Positions 1 to 6,344 are shown, counted from the stretch's first letter. The stretch is DNA of 6,980 nucleotides from Methylococcales bacterium (GCA_023144875.1 JAGLEW010000022.1:1-6980), one strand, 5' to 3'. The notes: generated by a model not told the origin, from the sequence alone. A program made the numbers and translations.

Positions 1-1647
1 CACTAATATTAAATCAGCATGTTCGATGGTTGATAAACGATGTGCAATGATTAAGGAAGTACGGTTTTGCATGATTTCAGTCAAAGCGCTTTGAATGTAG
101 CGCTCAGATTGTGCATCTAATGCAGAAGTCGCTTCATCTAAAATTAATAACGGGGCGTTTTTAAGTAAGGCACGGGCGATGGCGAGGCGTTGTTTTTGTC
201 CGCCTGATAATTTCACCCCGTTTTCACCAATTTCAGTGTCAAATCCTTGTTTCATTTTAGTGATAAATTCTAAGGCATAGGCACTTTCGGCGGCTAAGGT
301 AATTTGTTGTTCGGTGGCATTGGATAATGCGCCATAGGCAATATTATTAGCGACACTATCATTAAATAAGGTTAAATGTTGAGTGACTAAGGCAATTTGT
401 TGGCGTAAGTTATCCAACTGATAATTATTAATTTCAACGTCATCGAGTAAAATTTTGCCTTTTTGATGGGCGTAAAAACGTAAAATGAGTTGGGTAATCG
501 TACTTTTTCCGCCACCTGAGGCACCGACTAAGGCGACGGTTTGTCCTTGATAGACTTTAAAGCTGACATTATCTAATGCCAACTCTGAGCTATTGGGGTA
601 TGAAAAGCTAACGTTTTTAAATTCTAAAACCCCTGTGGCACGTTTGGTTTGATACGTGCCTTTATCAAGCTCATCGGATTCATCTAAGATTTTAAATAAG
701 CTATCGGCAGCGGCAATGCCTTTTTGCACATGGCTATTGGCTTCGCTTAATTGGCGAATCGGTCTTGGCAGAAAAAAGGCGGCGGTTAAATAACTCACAA
801 ATTCCCCCGCGCTAGCATCTTTCATTAAATAGAGGGCTAAATACATTAAGGCGGCTAATGTTACCCCGATTAAAAGTTGTAATAAGGGGTTATGAATCGC
901 CATCGTGGTGGCAAGTTTTAAACTTTGGCGCTGATTAAATCGGCTACCGTCTAAAAAGCGTTGTTTTTCATAGTCTTTACCCCCATAGCTTCGAACTACT
1001 CGATTACCGTTAATCATTTCAGAGGTGATGTGAGAAATATTGCCCACCGAATCTTGAATGAGCTTACTTAAGCGCCGTAACCGCTTGCTCACATAAGAGA
1101 CCATTAGGACGATCAACGGAGTGACACAGAGAAAAATGAGTGATAACTGCCATTGAATATAAAATAAATACCCGAGTAAGCCGATGACGGTTAGGCCTTC
1201 GCGGACAAAGGTGCGCACTGCATCGGTGGTTGCTTGCGTAACTTCATTGACATTGTGGGTGATGAGCGACATTAAATAGCCGCTATTTTTGGAATCAAAA
1301 AAACCTGTGGGGAGTTGGGTGTATTTATTAAAAATATCACAGCGTAATTCATGCACAACGTTGGTGGAGACTTTGGCTAAAAAATAAGTCCCAAGATAAG
1401 TGCCAATGCCTCGGATAATAATTAAGCTTAATAAAAAAACCGGTAACATCATCATGGCTTCTTTATTTTTAAGCTGTAATGTATCGACAATATATTGAAT
1501 TAAGGCGGCAAATAAAGGCTGAGTCGCGGCATAAATTAAATAGCCTAAAATACTAATTGAAAAGGCTTTCCAAAAAGGCAAAACATAGCTAAATAAACGT
1601 TTATAACTTTTTATTGCGCTTTCTTTTTGTGGTTTTTTTGCTTTCAC
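1..1647 (-). CDS. msbA: MsbA lipid A flippase, ABC transporter (C-terminus cut by window edge)
   Basis: MsbA is a homodimeric inner-membrane ABC exporter that flips lipid A-core from the inner to the outer leaflet. The visible 549 codons read without interruption. An N-terminal six-helix transmembrane domain (about residues 20-310) is followed by a nucleotide-binding domain with Walker A GASGGGKST, the Q-loop region ending LVTQHLTLFND, signature LSGGQKQR, Walker B LLILDEATSALD and H-loop IIAHRLST. Alignment from memory with the 582-residue E. coli protein runs almost the full length (for example VANNIAYG and IGENGVKLSGGQ), so only about 30 C-terminal residues lie outside. The start is a GTG. 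An in-frame TAA lies eight codons upstream, no ATG falls between, and the next Met is beyond residue 50. The Shine-Dalgarno is weak (AGAGA, about 11 nt upstream). It is divergent from nth. The type IV ABC exporter call is very secure. MsbA rather than another lipid exporter follows from whole-length similarity; the usual lpxK neighbour would lie off the left edge and cannot be checked. Confidence 0.95.
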   Translation of the reverse strand, partial: MKAKKPQKESAIKSYKRLFSYVLPFWKAFSISILGYLIYAATQPLFAALIQYIVDTLQLKNKEAMMMLPVFLLSLIIIRGIGTYLGTYFLAKVSTNVVHELRCDIFNKYTQLPTGFFDSKNSGYLMSLITHNVNEVTQATTDAVRTFVREGLTVIGLLGYLFYIQWQLSLIFLCVTPLIVLMVSYVSKRLRRLSKLIQDSVGNISHITSEMINGNRVVRSYGGKDYEKQRFLDGSRFNQRQSLKLATTMAIHNPLLQLLIGVTLAALMYLALYLMKDASAGEFVSYLTAAFFLPRPIRQLSEANSHVQKGIAAADSLFKILDESDELDKGTYQTKRATGVLEFKNVSFSYPNSSELALDNVSFKVYQGQTVALVGASGGGKSTITQLILRFYAHQKGKILLDDVEINNYQLDNLRQQIALVTQHLTLFNDSVANNIAYGALSNATEQQITLAAESAYALEFITKMKQGFDTEIGENGVKLSGGQKQRLAIARALLKNAPLLILDEATSALDAQSERYIQSALTEIMQNRTSLIIAHRLSTIEHADLILV

Positions 1648-1688
1648 GGGACTTATTATCTCTGCATTTTAGATTTAAACGATGAACG

Positions 1689-1718
1689 ATTATTTGATTG
1701 ATGTGGCTTGGGTGTAAA
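1689..1718 (-). promoter_or_regulatory. Predicted sigma-70 promoter of msbA
   Basis: On the minus strand a TTTACA -35 box (1718-1713, 5/6 to consensus) is separated by 18 bases from an AATAAT -10 box (1694-1689, 5/6). Initiation would fall near 1682, giving a leader of about 35 nt before the GTG start of msbA. It lies in the msbA/nth divergent gap. This is prediction from sequence only. Confidence 0.55.
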
Positions 1719-1754
1719 CTAAAGTTCATTTACCTTTTAACGCTTTAAATTTTT

Positions 1755-2387
1755 ATGAATTCTCTGAAACGCAAGGCTATTTTTGAACGTTTAGCCCTTG
1801 CTATTCCAAACCCTGACACTGAATTAAATTACAGCAGTCATTTTGAACTTTTAATCGCGGTGGTCTTGTCGGCACAAGCAACCGATAAGGGGGTTAATAA
1901 AGCCACTGCAAAATTATTCCCCGTTGCTAATACACCACAAGAAATTTATGATTTAGGGCTTGATGGCTTAAAATTTTATATAAAAACCATTGGGCTTTAT
2001 AACAACAAAGGTGCCAATATTATCAAGCTTTGTCGGGTGTTGTTAGATCAATATCAAGGCGAGGTTCCAAAAACGCGCGAAGCCTTAGAGAGTTTAGCAG
2101 GTGTCGGGCGGAAAACGGCAAATGTTCTGTTAAATACCGCCTTTGGTGAGCCAACGATTGCGGTTGATACCCATATTTTTAGAGTGGCGAATCGAATCCC
2201 GTTAGCCACGGGTAAAACGGTGTTAGAAGTTGAAAAGAAGCTGATGAAAAATGTCCCGAAACACTATTTACTGAATGCTCATCATTTACTTATTTTACAT
2301 GGGCGCTATACCTGCATCGCTCGAAAGCCTTGCTGTCAACGTTGCGTCATAGAAGATTTATGTGAAAGTAATCACAAAAATATTTAA
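1755..2387 (+). CDS. nth: Endonuclease III, [4Fe-4S] DNA glycosylase/AP lyase
   Basis: Base-excision repair enzyme that removes oxidised pyrimidines and cleaves the abasic site by beta-elimination. The 210 residues match the 211-residue E. coli Nth almost without gaps. Visible are LLIAVVLSAQATD (about 32-44), the helix-hairpin-helix LAGVGRKTA with the catalytic Lys120, VDTHIFRV with the catalytic Asp138, and the C-terminal iron-sulfur loop C187-x6-C194-x2-C197-x5-C203. An additional Cys193 sits next to the second ligand (PCCQRC), where E. coli has Arg. The ATG start is supported by colinearity with the E. coli N-terminus (MNxxKR). No Shine-Dalgarno precedes it (upstream is AAATTTTT), so initiation may rely on an A/T-rich unstructured leader. 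Only a poor promoter candidate is seen (TTGATT 1694-1699, 15-base spacer, TAAACT 1715-1720), overlapping the msbA promoter. In many gammaproteobacteria nth follows the rsx genes; here it stands alone beside msbA. Confidence 0.97.
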   Translation: MNSLKRKAIFERLALAIPNPDTELNYSSHFELLIAVVLSAQATDKGVNKATAKLFPVANTPQEIYDLGLDGLKFYIKTIGLYNNKGANIIKLCRVLLDQYQGEVPKTREALESLAGVGRKTANVLLNTAFGEPTIAVDTHIFRVANRIPLATGKTVLEVEKKLMKNVPKHYLLNAHHLLILHGRYTCIARKPCCQRCVIEDLCESNHKNI

Positions 2388-2522
2388 TGAGGCATAGTTT
2401 TTAGATCTTAATATGCGTTACAATGCTTAGGCAGTGTTTTACTAATTAAAACATTGTGTCAAGTAACAAAAATAATAATAGCTTGACAACTAACCATTAT
2501 AACTTTTATTTAAGAGAGAACT
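2388..2522 (+). promoter_or_regulatory. Intergenic leader upstream of the precursor gene
   Basis: This 135-base A/T-rich gap must hold the control region of the bufferin-type cluster. It has a TACAAT -10-like hexamer at 2419-2424 with no good -35, an inverted repeat just after it (see 2432-2456), and a perfect TTGACA at 2483-2488. The TTGACA would place a start too near the Shine-Dalgarno to be a conventional -35. The ribosome site AGAGAG (2513-2518) lies 4 nt before the ATG. The lack of a clean sigma-70 promoter fits, but does not prove, control by an alternative sigma factor, as reported for some bufferin operons. No T-tailed terminator for nth is visible. Confidence 0.4.
2432..2456. repeat. 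Inverted repeat in the precursor leader
   Basis: CAGTGTTTTA (2432-2441) can pair with TAAAACATTG (2447-2456) around a 5-base CTAAT loop: a 10-pair stem with one G-U. No T-tract follows in either direction, so it is not a standard terminator. If the TACAAT at 2419-2424 is used, the transcript would begin almost at the stem, giving an mRNA with a 5' hairpin. It may equally be an operator for a dimeric regulator, or chance in A/T-rich DNA. Confidence 0.4.
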
Positions 2523-2597
2523 ATGAAAAAATTAAACGCAACTGCAATAACGGCCGCTGTTATATCTACTTTAGGCGTAAGCACGACAGCACATGCA
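2523..2597 (+). other. Sec signal peptide coding segment of the precursor
   Basis: Residues 1-25 show a basic n-region (MKK), a hydrophobic core (AITAAVISTLGVS) and an A-x-A site (A23-H24-A25) before E26-N27-N28-P29-F30. This predicts periplasmic delivery. Neither the modifying enzyme nor its partner has such a signal, so modification should precede export and the signal and adjoining segment may serve as the enzyme recognition leader. Confidence 0.8.
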
Positions 2598-3299
2598 GAG
2601 AACAATCCTTTTGCTATAAGTGTCTTGTCGGATGGCTATATGCAACTTGCTAAAGCAGATACAACACCAGCGGCACCAGAAAGCACCTCTAAAAAAGCAG
2701 AAGCATCGTGTGGCGAAGGTAAATGTGGCGACATGATGAAGGGCGCTAAAATGAAAAAAGGTCAAGAAGCTGCCTGTGGCGAAATGATGAAAGGCAAAGA
2801 AGGCAAGTGCGGCATGGATAAAAAAGCCAAAGAAGGTAAATGTGGCGAAGGCAAATGTGGCGACATGATGAAAGACGGTAAAATGAAAAAAGGTCACGAA
2901 GGTAAATGTGGCGACATGATGAAAGGTAAAGCAGGCGCTTGCGGCATGGGTAAAAAAGCCAAAGAAGGCAAATGCGGCGAAGGCAAATGTGGTGACATGA
3001 TGAAAGACGGCAAAATGAAAAAAGGTCAAGAAGCCGCCTGTGGTGAAATGATGAAAGGCAAAGAAGGCGCTTGTGGCATGGGTAAAAAAGCCAAAGAAGG
3101 CAAATGCGGTGAAGGCAAATGTGGCGATATGATGAATGGCGCTAAAATGAAAAAAGGCTTAGAAGCCGCCTGCGGTGAAATGATGAAAGGCAAAGAAGGT
3201 GCTTGTGGCATGGATAAAAAAGCCAACGCTAAAAAAGTAGCACCTAAAAAAGAAAAAGCCAAAGGTGGATTCGGTTTTCTTTACAACAATGATAAATAA
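2523..3299 (+). CDS. Exported Cys-rich RiPP precursor, HvfA/BufA2-type bufferin with EGKCG repeats
   Basis: A 258-residue precursor predicted to be modified on cysteines by the DUF692 enzyme encoded next to it, then exported as a periplasmic copper chelator, as known for HvfA and bufferins. A Sec signal peptide (MKK, hydrophobic stretch, AHA cleavage site after residue 25) is followed by NPF-x4-L-x2-GYM (28-40), which resembles the start of short EGKCG 'low-complexity' precursors. Residues 60-235 form four 44-residue repeats. There are 16 cysteines (63, 68, 85, 96 and each +44, +88, +132), every one followed by Gly. Nine sit in EGKCG; the others are in EASCG, EAACG (3), EGACG (2) and AGACG. 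Each unit is also rich in Met (about 6) and Lys (about 11). The Lys-rich C-terminus ends GGFGFLYNNDK. Shine-Dalgarno AGAGAG lies 4 nt before the ATG. Related precursors are, to my knowledge, usually much shorter. The family call is firm; the exact modification and metal are inference. Confidence 0.88.
   Translation: MKKLNATAITAAVISTLGVSTTAHAENNPFAISVLSDGYMQLAKADTTPAAPESTSKKAEASCGEGKCGDMMKGAKMKKGQEAACGEMMKGKEGKCGMDKKAKEGKCGEGKCGDMMKDGKMKKGHEGKCGDMMKGKAGACGMGKKAKEGKCGEGKCGDMMKDGKMKKGQEAACGEMMKGKEGACGMGKKAKEGKCGEGKCGDMMNGAKMKKGLEAACGEMMKGKEGACGMDKKANAKKVAPKKEKAKGGFGFLYNNDK
2700..3227 (+). repeat. Four tandem 132-bp in-frame repeats (44 residues each)
   Basis: Units are 2700-2831, 2832-2963, 2964-3095 and 3096-3227, with no insertions or deletions. 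Cysteine spacing is 5, 17, 11, 11 in every unit. The unit plan is ExxCG, EGKCG(D)MMK-x2-K-MKKG, ExxCG(E/D)MMKGK, xGxCGM-x-KKA. The copies differ mainly by synonymous third-base changes (GGT/GGC, TGT/TGC) and a few replacements. The two outer units share GAKMKKG and CGMDKK, whereas the two inner units share DGKMKKG and CGMGKK. Confidence 0.95.
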
Positions 3300-3345
3300 T
3301 CCTTAATTTATCGGTTACCACCTTATTTTTAGTAATATAACATTC

Positions 3346-3379
3346 GCGGCAGACTCTGGTAGTCTGTCGCCCTTATTTT
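3346..3379 (+). terminator. Hairpin with T-rich tail between precursor and enzyme genes, likely attenuator
   Basis: GCGGCAGACT (3346-3355) pairs with AGTCTGTCGC (3361-3370) around a 5-base loop CTGGT, giving a 10-pair stem with one G-U, followed by CCTTATTTT (3371-3379). The tail is imperfect, so partial read-through is plausible. The position, after a highly expressed precursor and before its low-abundance enzymes, is the usual place for an attenuator in RiPP operons. The bufB Shine-Dalgarno (AAAGG, 3380-3384) follows at once, so the structure could also affect translation. A weak internal promoter candidate (TTACCA 3315-3320, 17-base spacer, TAACAT 3338-3343) lies just upstream. Confidence 0.65.
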
Positions 3380-3391
3380 AAAGGTATTGAA

Positions 3392-4243
3392 ATGGACACA
3401 ACACGCAATTTAATTCAAGGCTCAGGACTTGGTTTACGCCGTTCATTTTTAACAGAAATTATTGAAAGCCCCGCCGATGACGTTGATTTTTATGAAATTG
3501 CGCCCGAAAACTGGATTCCTCTCGGTGGAAAATTAGGCAAACAGTTTCGGTCAATGACGGAGCGTTATGATTTTATTTGCCACGGGTTATCGTTGTCGAT
3601 AGGCAGTTCCGATCCCTTAGATGAAAAATTTGTTCACCAAGTGAAAGATTTTATGCGTGAGCATCAGATAAAATTTTACAGTGAACATTTAAGCTATTGC
3701 AGTTCTCAGGGACACATGTATGATTTAATGCCGATCCCCTTTACCAGTGATGCGGTGACACATGTCGCAGAGCGAATTAAACGGGTGCAAGATATTTTAG
3801 AACAGCGCTTAGTGATCGAAAATGTTTCTTATTATGCCGAGCCTGGCAAAGAAATGACCGAAATTGAATTTTTTAATGCGGTCGTTGAGGAAGCAGACTG
3901 TGACGTTTTATTGGATGTTAATAATATCTATGTCAATAGCATTAATCACGGCTATGATGCCGAAGCCTTTTTAAAAGCCATCCCTGCTGATCGAATTACT
4001 TATGCACATATCGCAGGGCATTATATGGAAGCGGATGATTTTTTGGTTGATACGCATGGTGCTGACATCATAGACCCTGTCTGGAAATTATTAGGTAAAG
4101 CGTATGAATTATATGGTGTTTTTCCAACGCTCTTAGAACGTGACTTTAACATTCCTTCCATCGCTGAATTAATGCAAGAAGTAAAAACCATTAAAACCAT
4201 CCAAAATTCATGGGGTAACGAACATGAACGCATCTCTGCCTAA
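3392..4243 (+). CDS. bufB: DUF692 multinuclear non-heme iron oxidative enzyme (MNIO), BufB/HvfB type
   Basis: Cytosolic TIM-barrel enzyme of the MbnB/HvfB/BufB family. It uses a cluster of two or three irons and oxygen to oxidise precursor cysteines, giving oxazolone-thioamide or thiooxazole groups in characterised relatives. The 283-residue length is normal for the family. Family landmarks in order: GLGLRRS (12-18), DFYEIAPENW (32-41), HGLSLSIG with His64, SEHLSY with Glu98/His99, MPIPFT (113-118), IENVSYY with Glu143/Asn144, LLDVNNIYVN with Asp175/Asn178, AHIAGH with His206 and His210, VDTHG with Asp220/His222, and LLERD with Glu249/Asp251. These His/Asp/Glu positions are the expected iron ligands, though I assign them by family pattern only. 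A good ribosome site (AAAGG) lies 7 nt before the ATG. The 3' end overlaps the next gene by 20 nt, implying translational coupling with its partner. The substrate is inferred from adjacency to the EGKCG precursor. Confidence 0.95.
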   Translation: MDTTRNLIQGSGLGLRRSFLTEIIESPADDVDFYEIAPENWIPLGGKLGKQFRSMTERYDFICHGLSLSIGSSDPLDEKFVHQVKDFMREHQIKFYSEHLSYCSSQGHMYDLMPIPFTSDAVTHVAERIKRVQDILEQRLVIENVSYYAEPGKEMTEIEFFNAVVEEADCDVLLDVNNIYVNSINHGYDAEAFLKAIPADRITYAHIAGHYMEADDFLVDTHGADIIDPVWKLLGKAYELYGVFPTLLERDFNIPSIAELMQEVKTIKTIQNSWGNEHERISA

Positions 4244-5003
4244 GCACACTACGGGGGTTGATTTTAAAGCAAAACAGCTCGAATTTACCGCGTATATAAA
4301 AGACCCTTTTAATAATGCTATTCCTGAGGATGTGAAACCTCAACGTATGGAAATGTATCGCGAATTATTTTTTAATAATGTCGTCGGTTTTCTGGATAGT
4401 AATTTTCCTGTCTTAAAAGCATTACATACCGAGAAACGGTGGTTTGAATTAACTCAAGATTTTTTTGCAAAACATAGCAGTGAATCGCCTTATTTTTCAG
4501 AAATTCCTGAAGAATTTATCAGCTATTTACAAAATGAGCGTCATAACCCAGATGATTACCCCTTTTTACTGGAATTAGCCCATTATGAATGGGTTGAAAT
4601 GGCATTATCCATTGCTAAAGAAACCTTGCCTAGCGTTGTTATTAACACGGGTGGTTTATTACTCCAACAGATACAGCTCTCACCTTTAGCTGTGTCATTG
4701 GCGTATCAATACCCTGTTCATGAAATATCCCCTGATTTTTTGCCGTTAGAAGTTCCCGCACAGGCAAGCTATTTAATTGTTTATCGTAATCAAGAGGATG
4801 AAGTGAATTTTATCCAAACGACCGCAATTACGTACCGATTATTGCAACTTGTGGACGGAAAATCACAATTGGTACAAACCTGTTTAGAACAAATTGCCAC
4901 GGAAATGAACTTAAGTAACAGTGGAAGCTTAATTGAAAATGGCGTAGAGATTATCCAAAATTTGATTGAAAAAAATATTCTATTTATCCAAAAGGATCAA
5001 TAA
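4224..5003 (+). CDS. bufC: DUF2063 partner protein of the MNIO enzyme, BufC/HvfC type
   Basis: Two-domain soluble protein that in characterised systems forms a complex with the DUF692 enzyme and helps it bind the precursor; it is needed for modification in the Haemophilus system. The N-terminal DUF2063 domain (about 15-100) shows RMEMYRELFFNNVVGFL, then SNFPVLKAL and W73/F83. LLELAHYEWVEMAL (115-128) is a typical family stretch. A C-terminal domain (about 140-255) with YLIVYRN, TYRLLQLVDG and a helical end resembles the winged-helix-like half of family members. The 259-residue length is usual. There is no signal peptide or membrane segment. The ATG sits inside the end of bufB after GGGGTAACGAAC, and its stop codon overlaps the next start (TAATG). 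Identity as the DUF2063 partner is firm from sequence and context; fine mechanism is inferred from relatives. Confidence 0.92.
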   Translation: MNASLPKHTTGVDFKAKQLEFTAYIKDPFNNAIPEDVKPQRMEMYRELFFNNVVGFLDSNFPVLKALHTEKRWFELTQDFFAKHSSESPYFSEIPEEFISYLQNERHNPDDYPFLLELAHYEWVEMALSIAKETLPSVVINTGGLLLQQIQLSPLAVSLAYQYPVHEISPDFLPLEVPAQASYLIVYRNQEDEVNFIQTTAITYRLLQLVDGKSQLVQTCLEQIATEMNLSNSGSLIENGVEIIQNLIEKNILFIQKDQ

Positions 5004-5599
5004 TGTCTGCGTTGGCAAAACCTAAAATCACAGCAACCGAATACCTTGCGTTAGAACGTGCTTATCCTGAGCTTAAAAGTGAATTTGTAGAGGGTGAAAT
5101 GTTTGCGATGGCAGGGGCAAGTGAAGTGCATGTAAACATTGTCAGTAATATTACGGGTGAATTATATGCACAATTCAAACGCCGTACGTGTAAAGTGTAT
5201 GCCAGTGATCTACGGGTAAAAGTCAATAAAGAGAAAGGCGCTGATTATGTATACCCTGATGTGGCGGCCTTATGTGAAAAGGGGATATTCTCTGAACAAG
5301 ATAATTTAACTAATCCAACACTTATTATTGAAGTGTTATCAAGTTCCACTGAAAAATACGATTTGGGTCAAAAATCTGAGCTTTATCGTGCGATTCCAAG
5401 CTTACAAGCCTATTTATTGATTGCTCAAGACCGCTGTCATATAGCGTATTATCAACGACAAAGCCAGCAAACATGGTTGCTACGCGAATATAATGATAAC
5501 AAGGCAGTCATTGTATTGGAGGCTATAAAAGCCAAGCTTTGTCTGTCCGATATTTACGATAAAGTGGTATTTTCAGAAGAAACAGACGATACCCTCTAA
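5003..5599 (+). CDS. Uma2-family (DUF820) PD-(D/E)XK-fold protein
   Basis: A 198-residue protein of the Uma2/DUF820 family, which adopts a restriction-endonuclease-like fold and has no established cellular role. It is abundant in cyanobacteria and scattered elsewhere. Visible are the N-terminal TATEYLALE, FVEGEMFAMAGAS with Glu30/Glu32 (29-40), His43, the strand motif YPDV with Asp86, the LIIEVLS strand with Glu110, STEKYDLGQKSELYR with Lys124 (115-129), and IPSLQAYLLI (131-140). Asp86, Glu110 and Lys124 are the likely PD-(D/E)XK set, so the site looks intact. Its ATG shares one base with the bufC stop (TAATG), after AAGGA, so it appears translationally coupled to the bufferin genes. It meets pgl tail to tail with no spacer. 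Whether it serves the bufferin pathway or is a passenger cannot be told from sequence. Confidence 0.88.
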   Translation: MSALAKPKITATEYLALERAYPELKSEFVEGEMFAMAGASEVHVNIVSNITGELYAQFKRRTCKVYASDLRVKVNKEKGADYVYPDVAALCEKGIFSEQDNLTNPTLIIEVLSSSTEKYDLGQKSELYRAIPSLQAYLLIAQDRCHIAYYQRQSQQTWLLREYNDNKAVIVLEAIKAKLCLSDIYDKVVFSEETDDTL

Positions 5600-6268
5600 T
5601 TATTTTGCGAGTAAGACTTCAATAGTATTCGTTGATTTTATGCTCGCAACAGGTAAATTATCACCCTTTTTCCACGCCGCTAGCGCCTGTTGTTTATTGT
5701 TTTCAGAAATTAAAAAACAGATTTGAGTGCTATTACCTAAGGTCTTAACGCTTAAAGAAATACGCTCCGAAGGTGGTTTTGGCGAGTTATAAATCGCATG
5801 TACGGATTCGTCTAAATCGTGGAAATGGTCTGGAAATAAACTAGCAGTATGACCATCTTCGCCCATACCTAATAAGACTAAATCAAACGGTAATGCCGCT
5901 TCAACCACCGCTTGATAGGATTTTTTAGCCGCTTCTGTGCCTAACTCTGTCGGCATAGCATGAATTTGTGATGCTGGAATAGCCGTATGCTTTAAAAAAA
6001 CCTCATAGGCCATTTTACTATTTCGATCTTTATGATCGGCCGCTAGCGTACGTTCATCGCCGTAATAAATATGCCATTTTCCCCAATCTGTTTTTGCTTT
6101 TATTAACAAGCGATAGGCATTTTCTGGGGTGCTACCGCCCGCTAAAACTAATTTAAAACAGCCCTTTTCTGCAATGGCATGTTCCGCATTTTTTAGGATT
6201 AAATCGGCTGCTTTTTGTGCCAATATTTCAGTGTTATCTAAGTGTTGCCAGTGTAACGATTGTGTCAT
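5600..6268 (-). CDS. pgl: 6-phosphogluconolactonase, DevB/SOL type
   Basis: Hydrolyses 6-phosphogluconolactone to 6-phosphogluconate, the second step of the oxidative pentose phosphate (and Entner-Doudoroff) route, in the cytosol. The 222-residue length fits the compact DevB-type enzyme. Motifs are LVLAGGSTPENAYRLL (40-55), YYGDERTL (68-75), NSKMAYEVFL (83-92), LVLLGMGEDGHTASLFPDH (130-148) and PSERISLS (166-173, the sugar-phosphate-binding arginine region). The ATG is preceded by GAGGG with a short spacer. No zwf, gnd or edd neighbour is in the window. Its stop codon is immediately next to the Uma2 stop, leaving no room for a terminator. An alternative would be another member of the glucosamine-6-phosphate isomerase-like fold, but the motif set favours Pgl strongly. 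Confidence 0.95.
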   Translation of the reverse strand: MTQSLHWQHLDNTEILAQKAADLILKNAEHAIAEKGCFKLVLAGGSTPENAYRLLIKAKTDWGKWHIYYGDERTLAADHKDRNSKMAYEVFLKHTAIPASQIHAMPTELGTEAAKKSYQAVVEAALPFDLVLLGMGEDGHTASLFPDHFHDLDESVHAIYNSPKPPSERISLSVKTLGNSTQICFLISENNKQQALAAWKKGDNLPVASIKSTNTIEVLLAK

Positions 6269-6303
6269 TTTACCCTCAAAAAAAGGCGGTTAAGTGTCGG
6301 AGC

Positions 6304-6312
6304 ATTATGCCA
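6304..6312 (-). promoter_or_regulatory. Predicted extended -10 promoter of pgl
   Basis: On the minus strand TGGCATAAT (6312-6304) is an extended -10 element with CATAAT 5/6 to consensus. The -35 position 17 bases upstream is weak (CCTACA). Initiation near 6297 would leave a leader of about 29 nt carrying GAGGG before the pgl ATG. Confidence 0.45.
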
Positions 6313-6335
6313 CAAATCCATATTTTTGTAGGACT

Positions 6336-6344
6336 TGATATAAA
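6336..6344 (+). promoter_or_regulatory. Predicted extended -10 promoter of the SemiSWEET gene
   Basis: TGATATAAA (6336-6344) gives an extended -10 with TATAAA 5/6 to consensus. No convincing -35 is seen. Initiation near 6351 would give a leader of about 25 nt containing GAGG. It lies back to back with the pgl promoter in the 107-base divergent gap. Confidence 0.45.

Noticed and set aside
2432..2456. Terminator for nth
   Set aside because: The stem is almost all A-T and no T-tract follows on either strand.
2483..2512. TTGACA (2483-2488) as the -35 box of the precursor promoter
   Set aside because: Any -10 at normal distance (TATTTA, 2507-2512) is poor and would start transcription on the Shine-Dalgarno itself.
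2456..2653. A 65-codon plus-strand reading frame overlapping the start of the precursor gene
   Set aside because: It lies in another frame over the signal-peptide region, lacks a ribosome site and has no recognisable features; the 2523 frame has signal peptide, Shine-Dalgarno and repeats.
2700..3227. Possible CRISPR array or non-coding satellite
   Set aside because: The 132-bp repeats are contiguous, keep one reading frame and differ mainly at third positions, as expected for coding repeats; there are no unique spacers.
2571..3262. Two long minus-strand reading frames (2571-3029 and 3026-3262) opposite the precursor
   Set aside because: They are mirror images of the biased repeat codons (Phe/His/Ala-rich or Pro/Ser-rich periodic translations) and have no start context of their own.
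4021..4233. Minus-strand 70-codon frame inside bufB
   Set aside because: Antisense shadow of a strongly conserved enzyme gene, with no ribosome site or family features.
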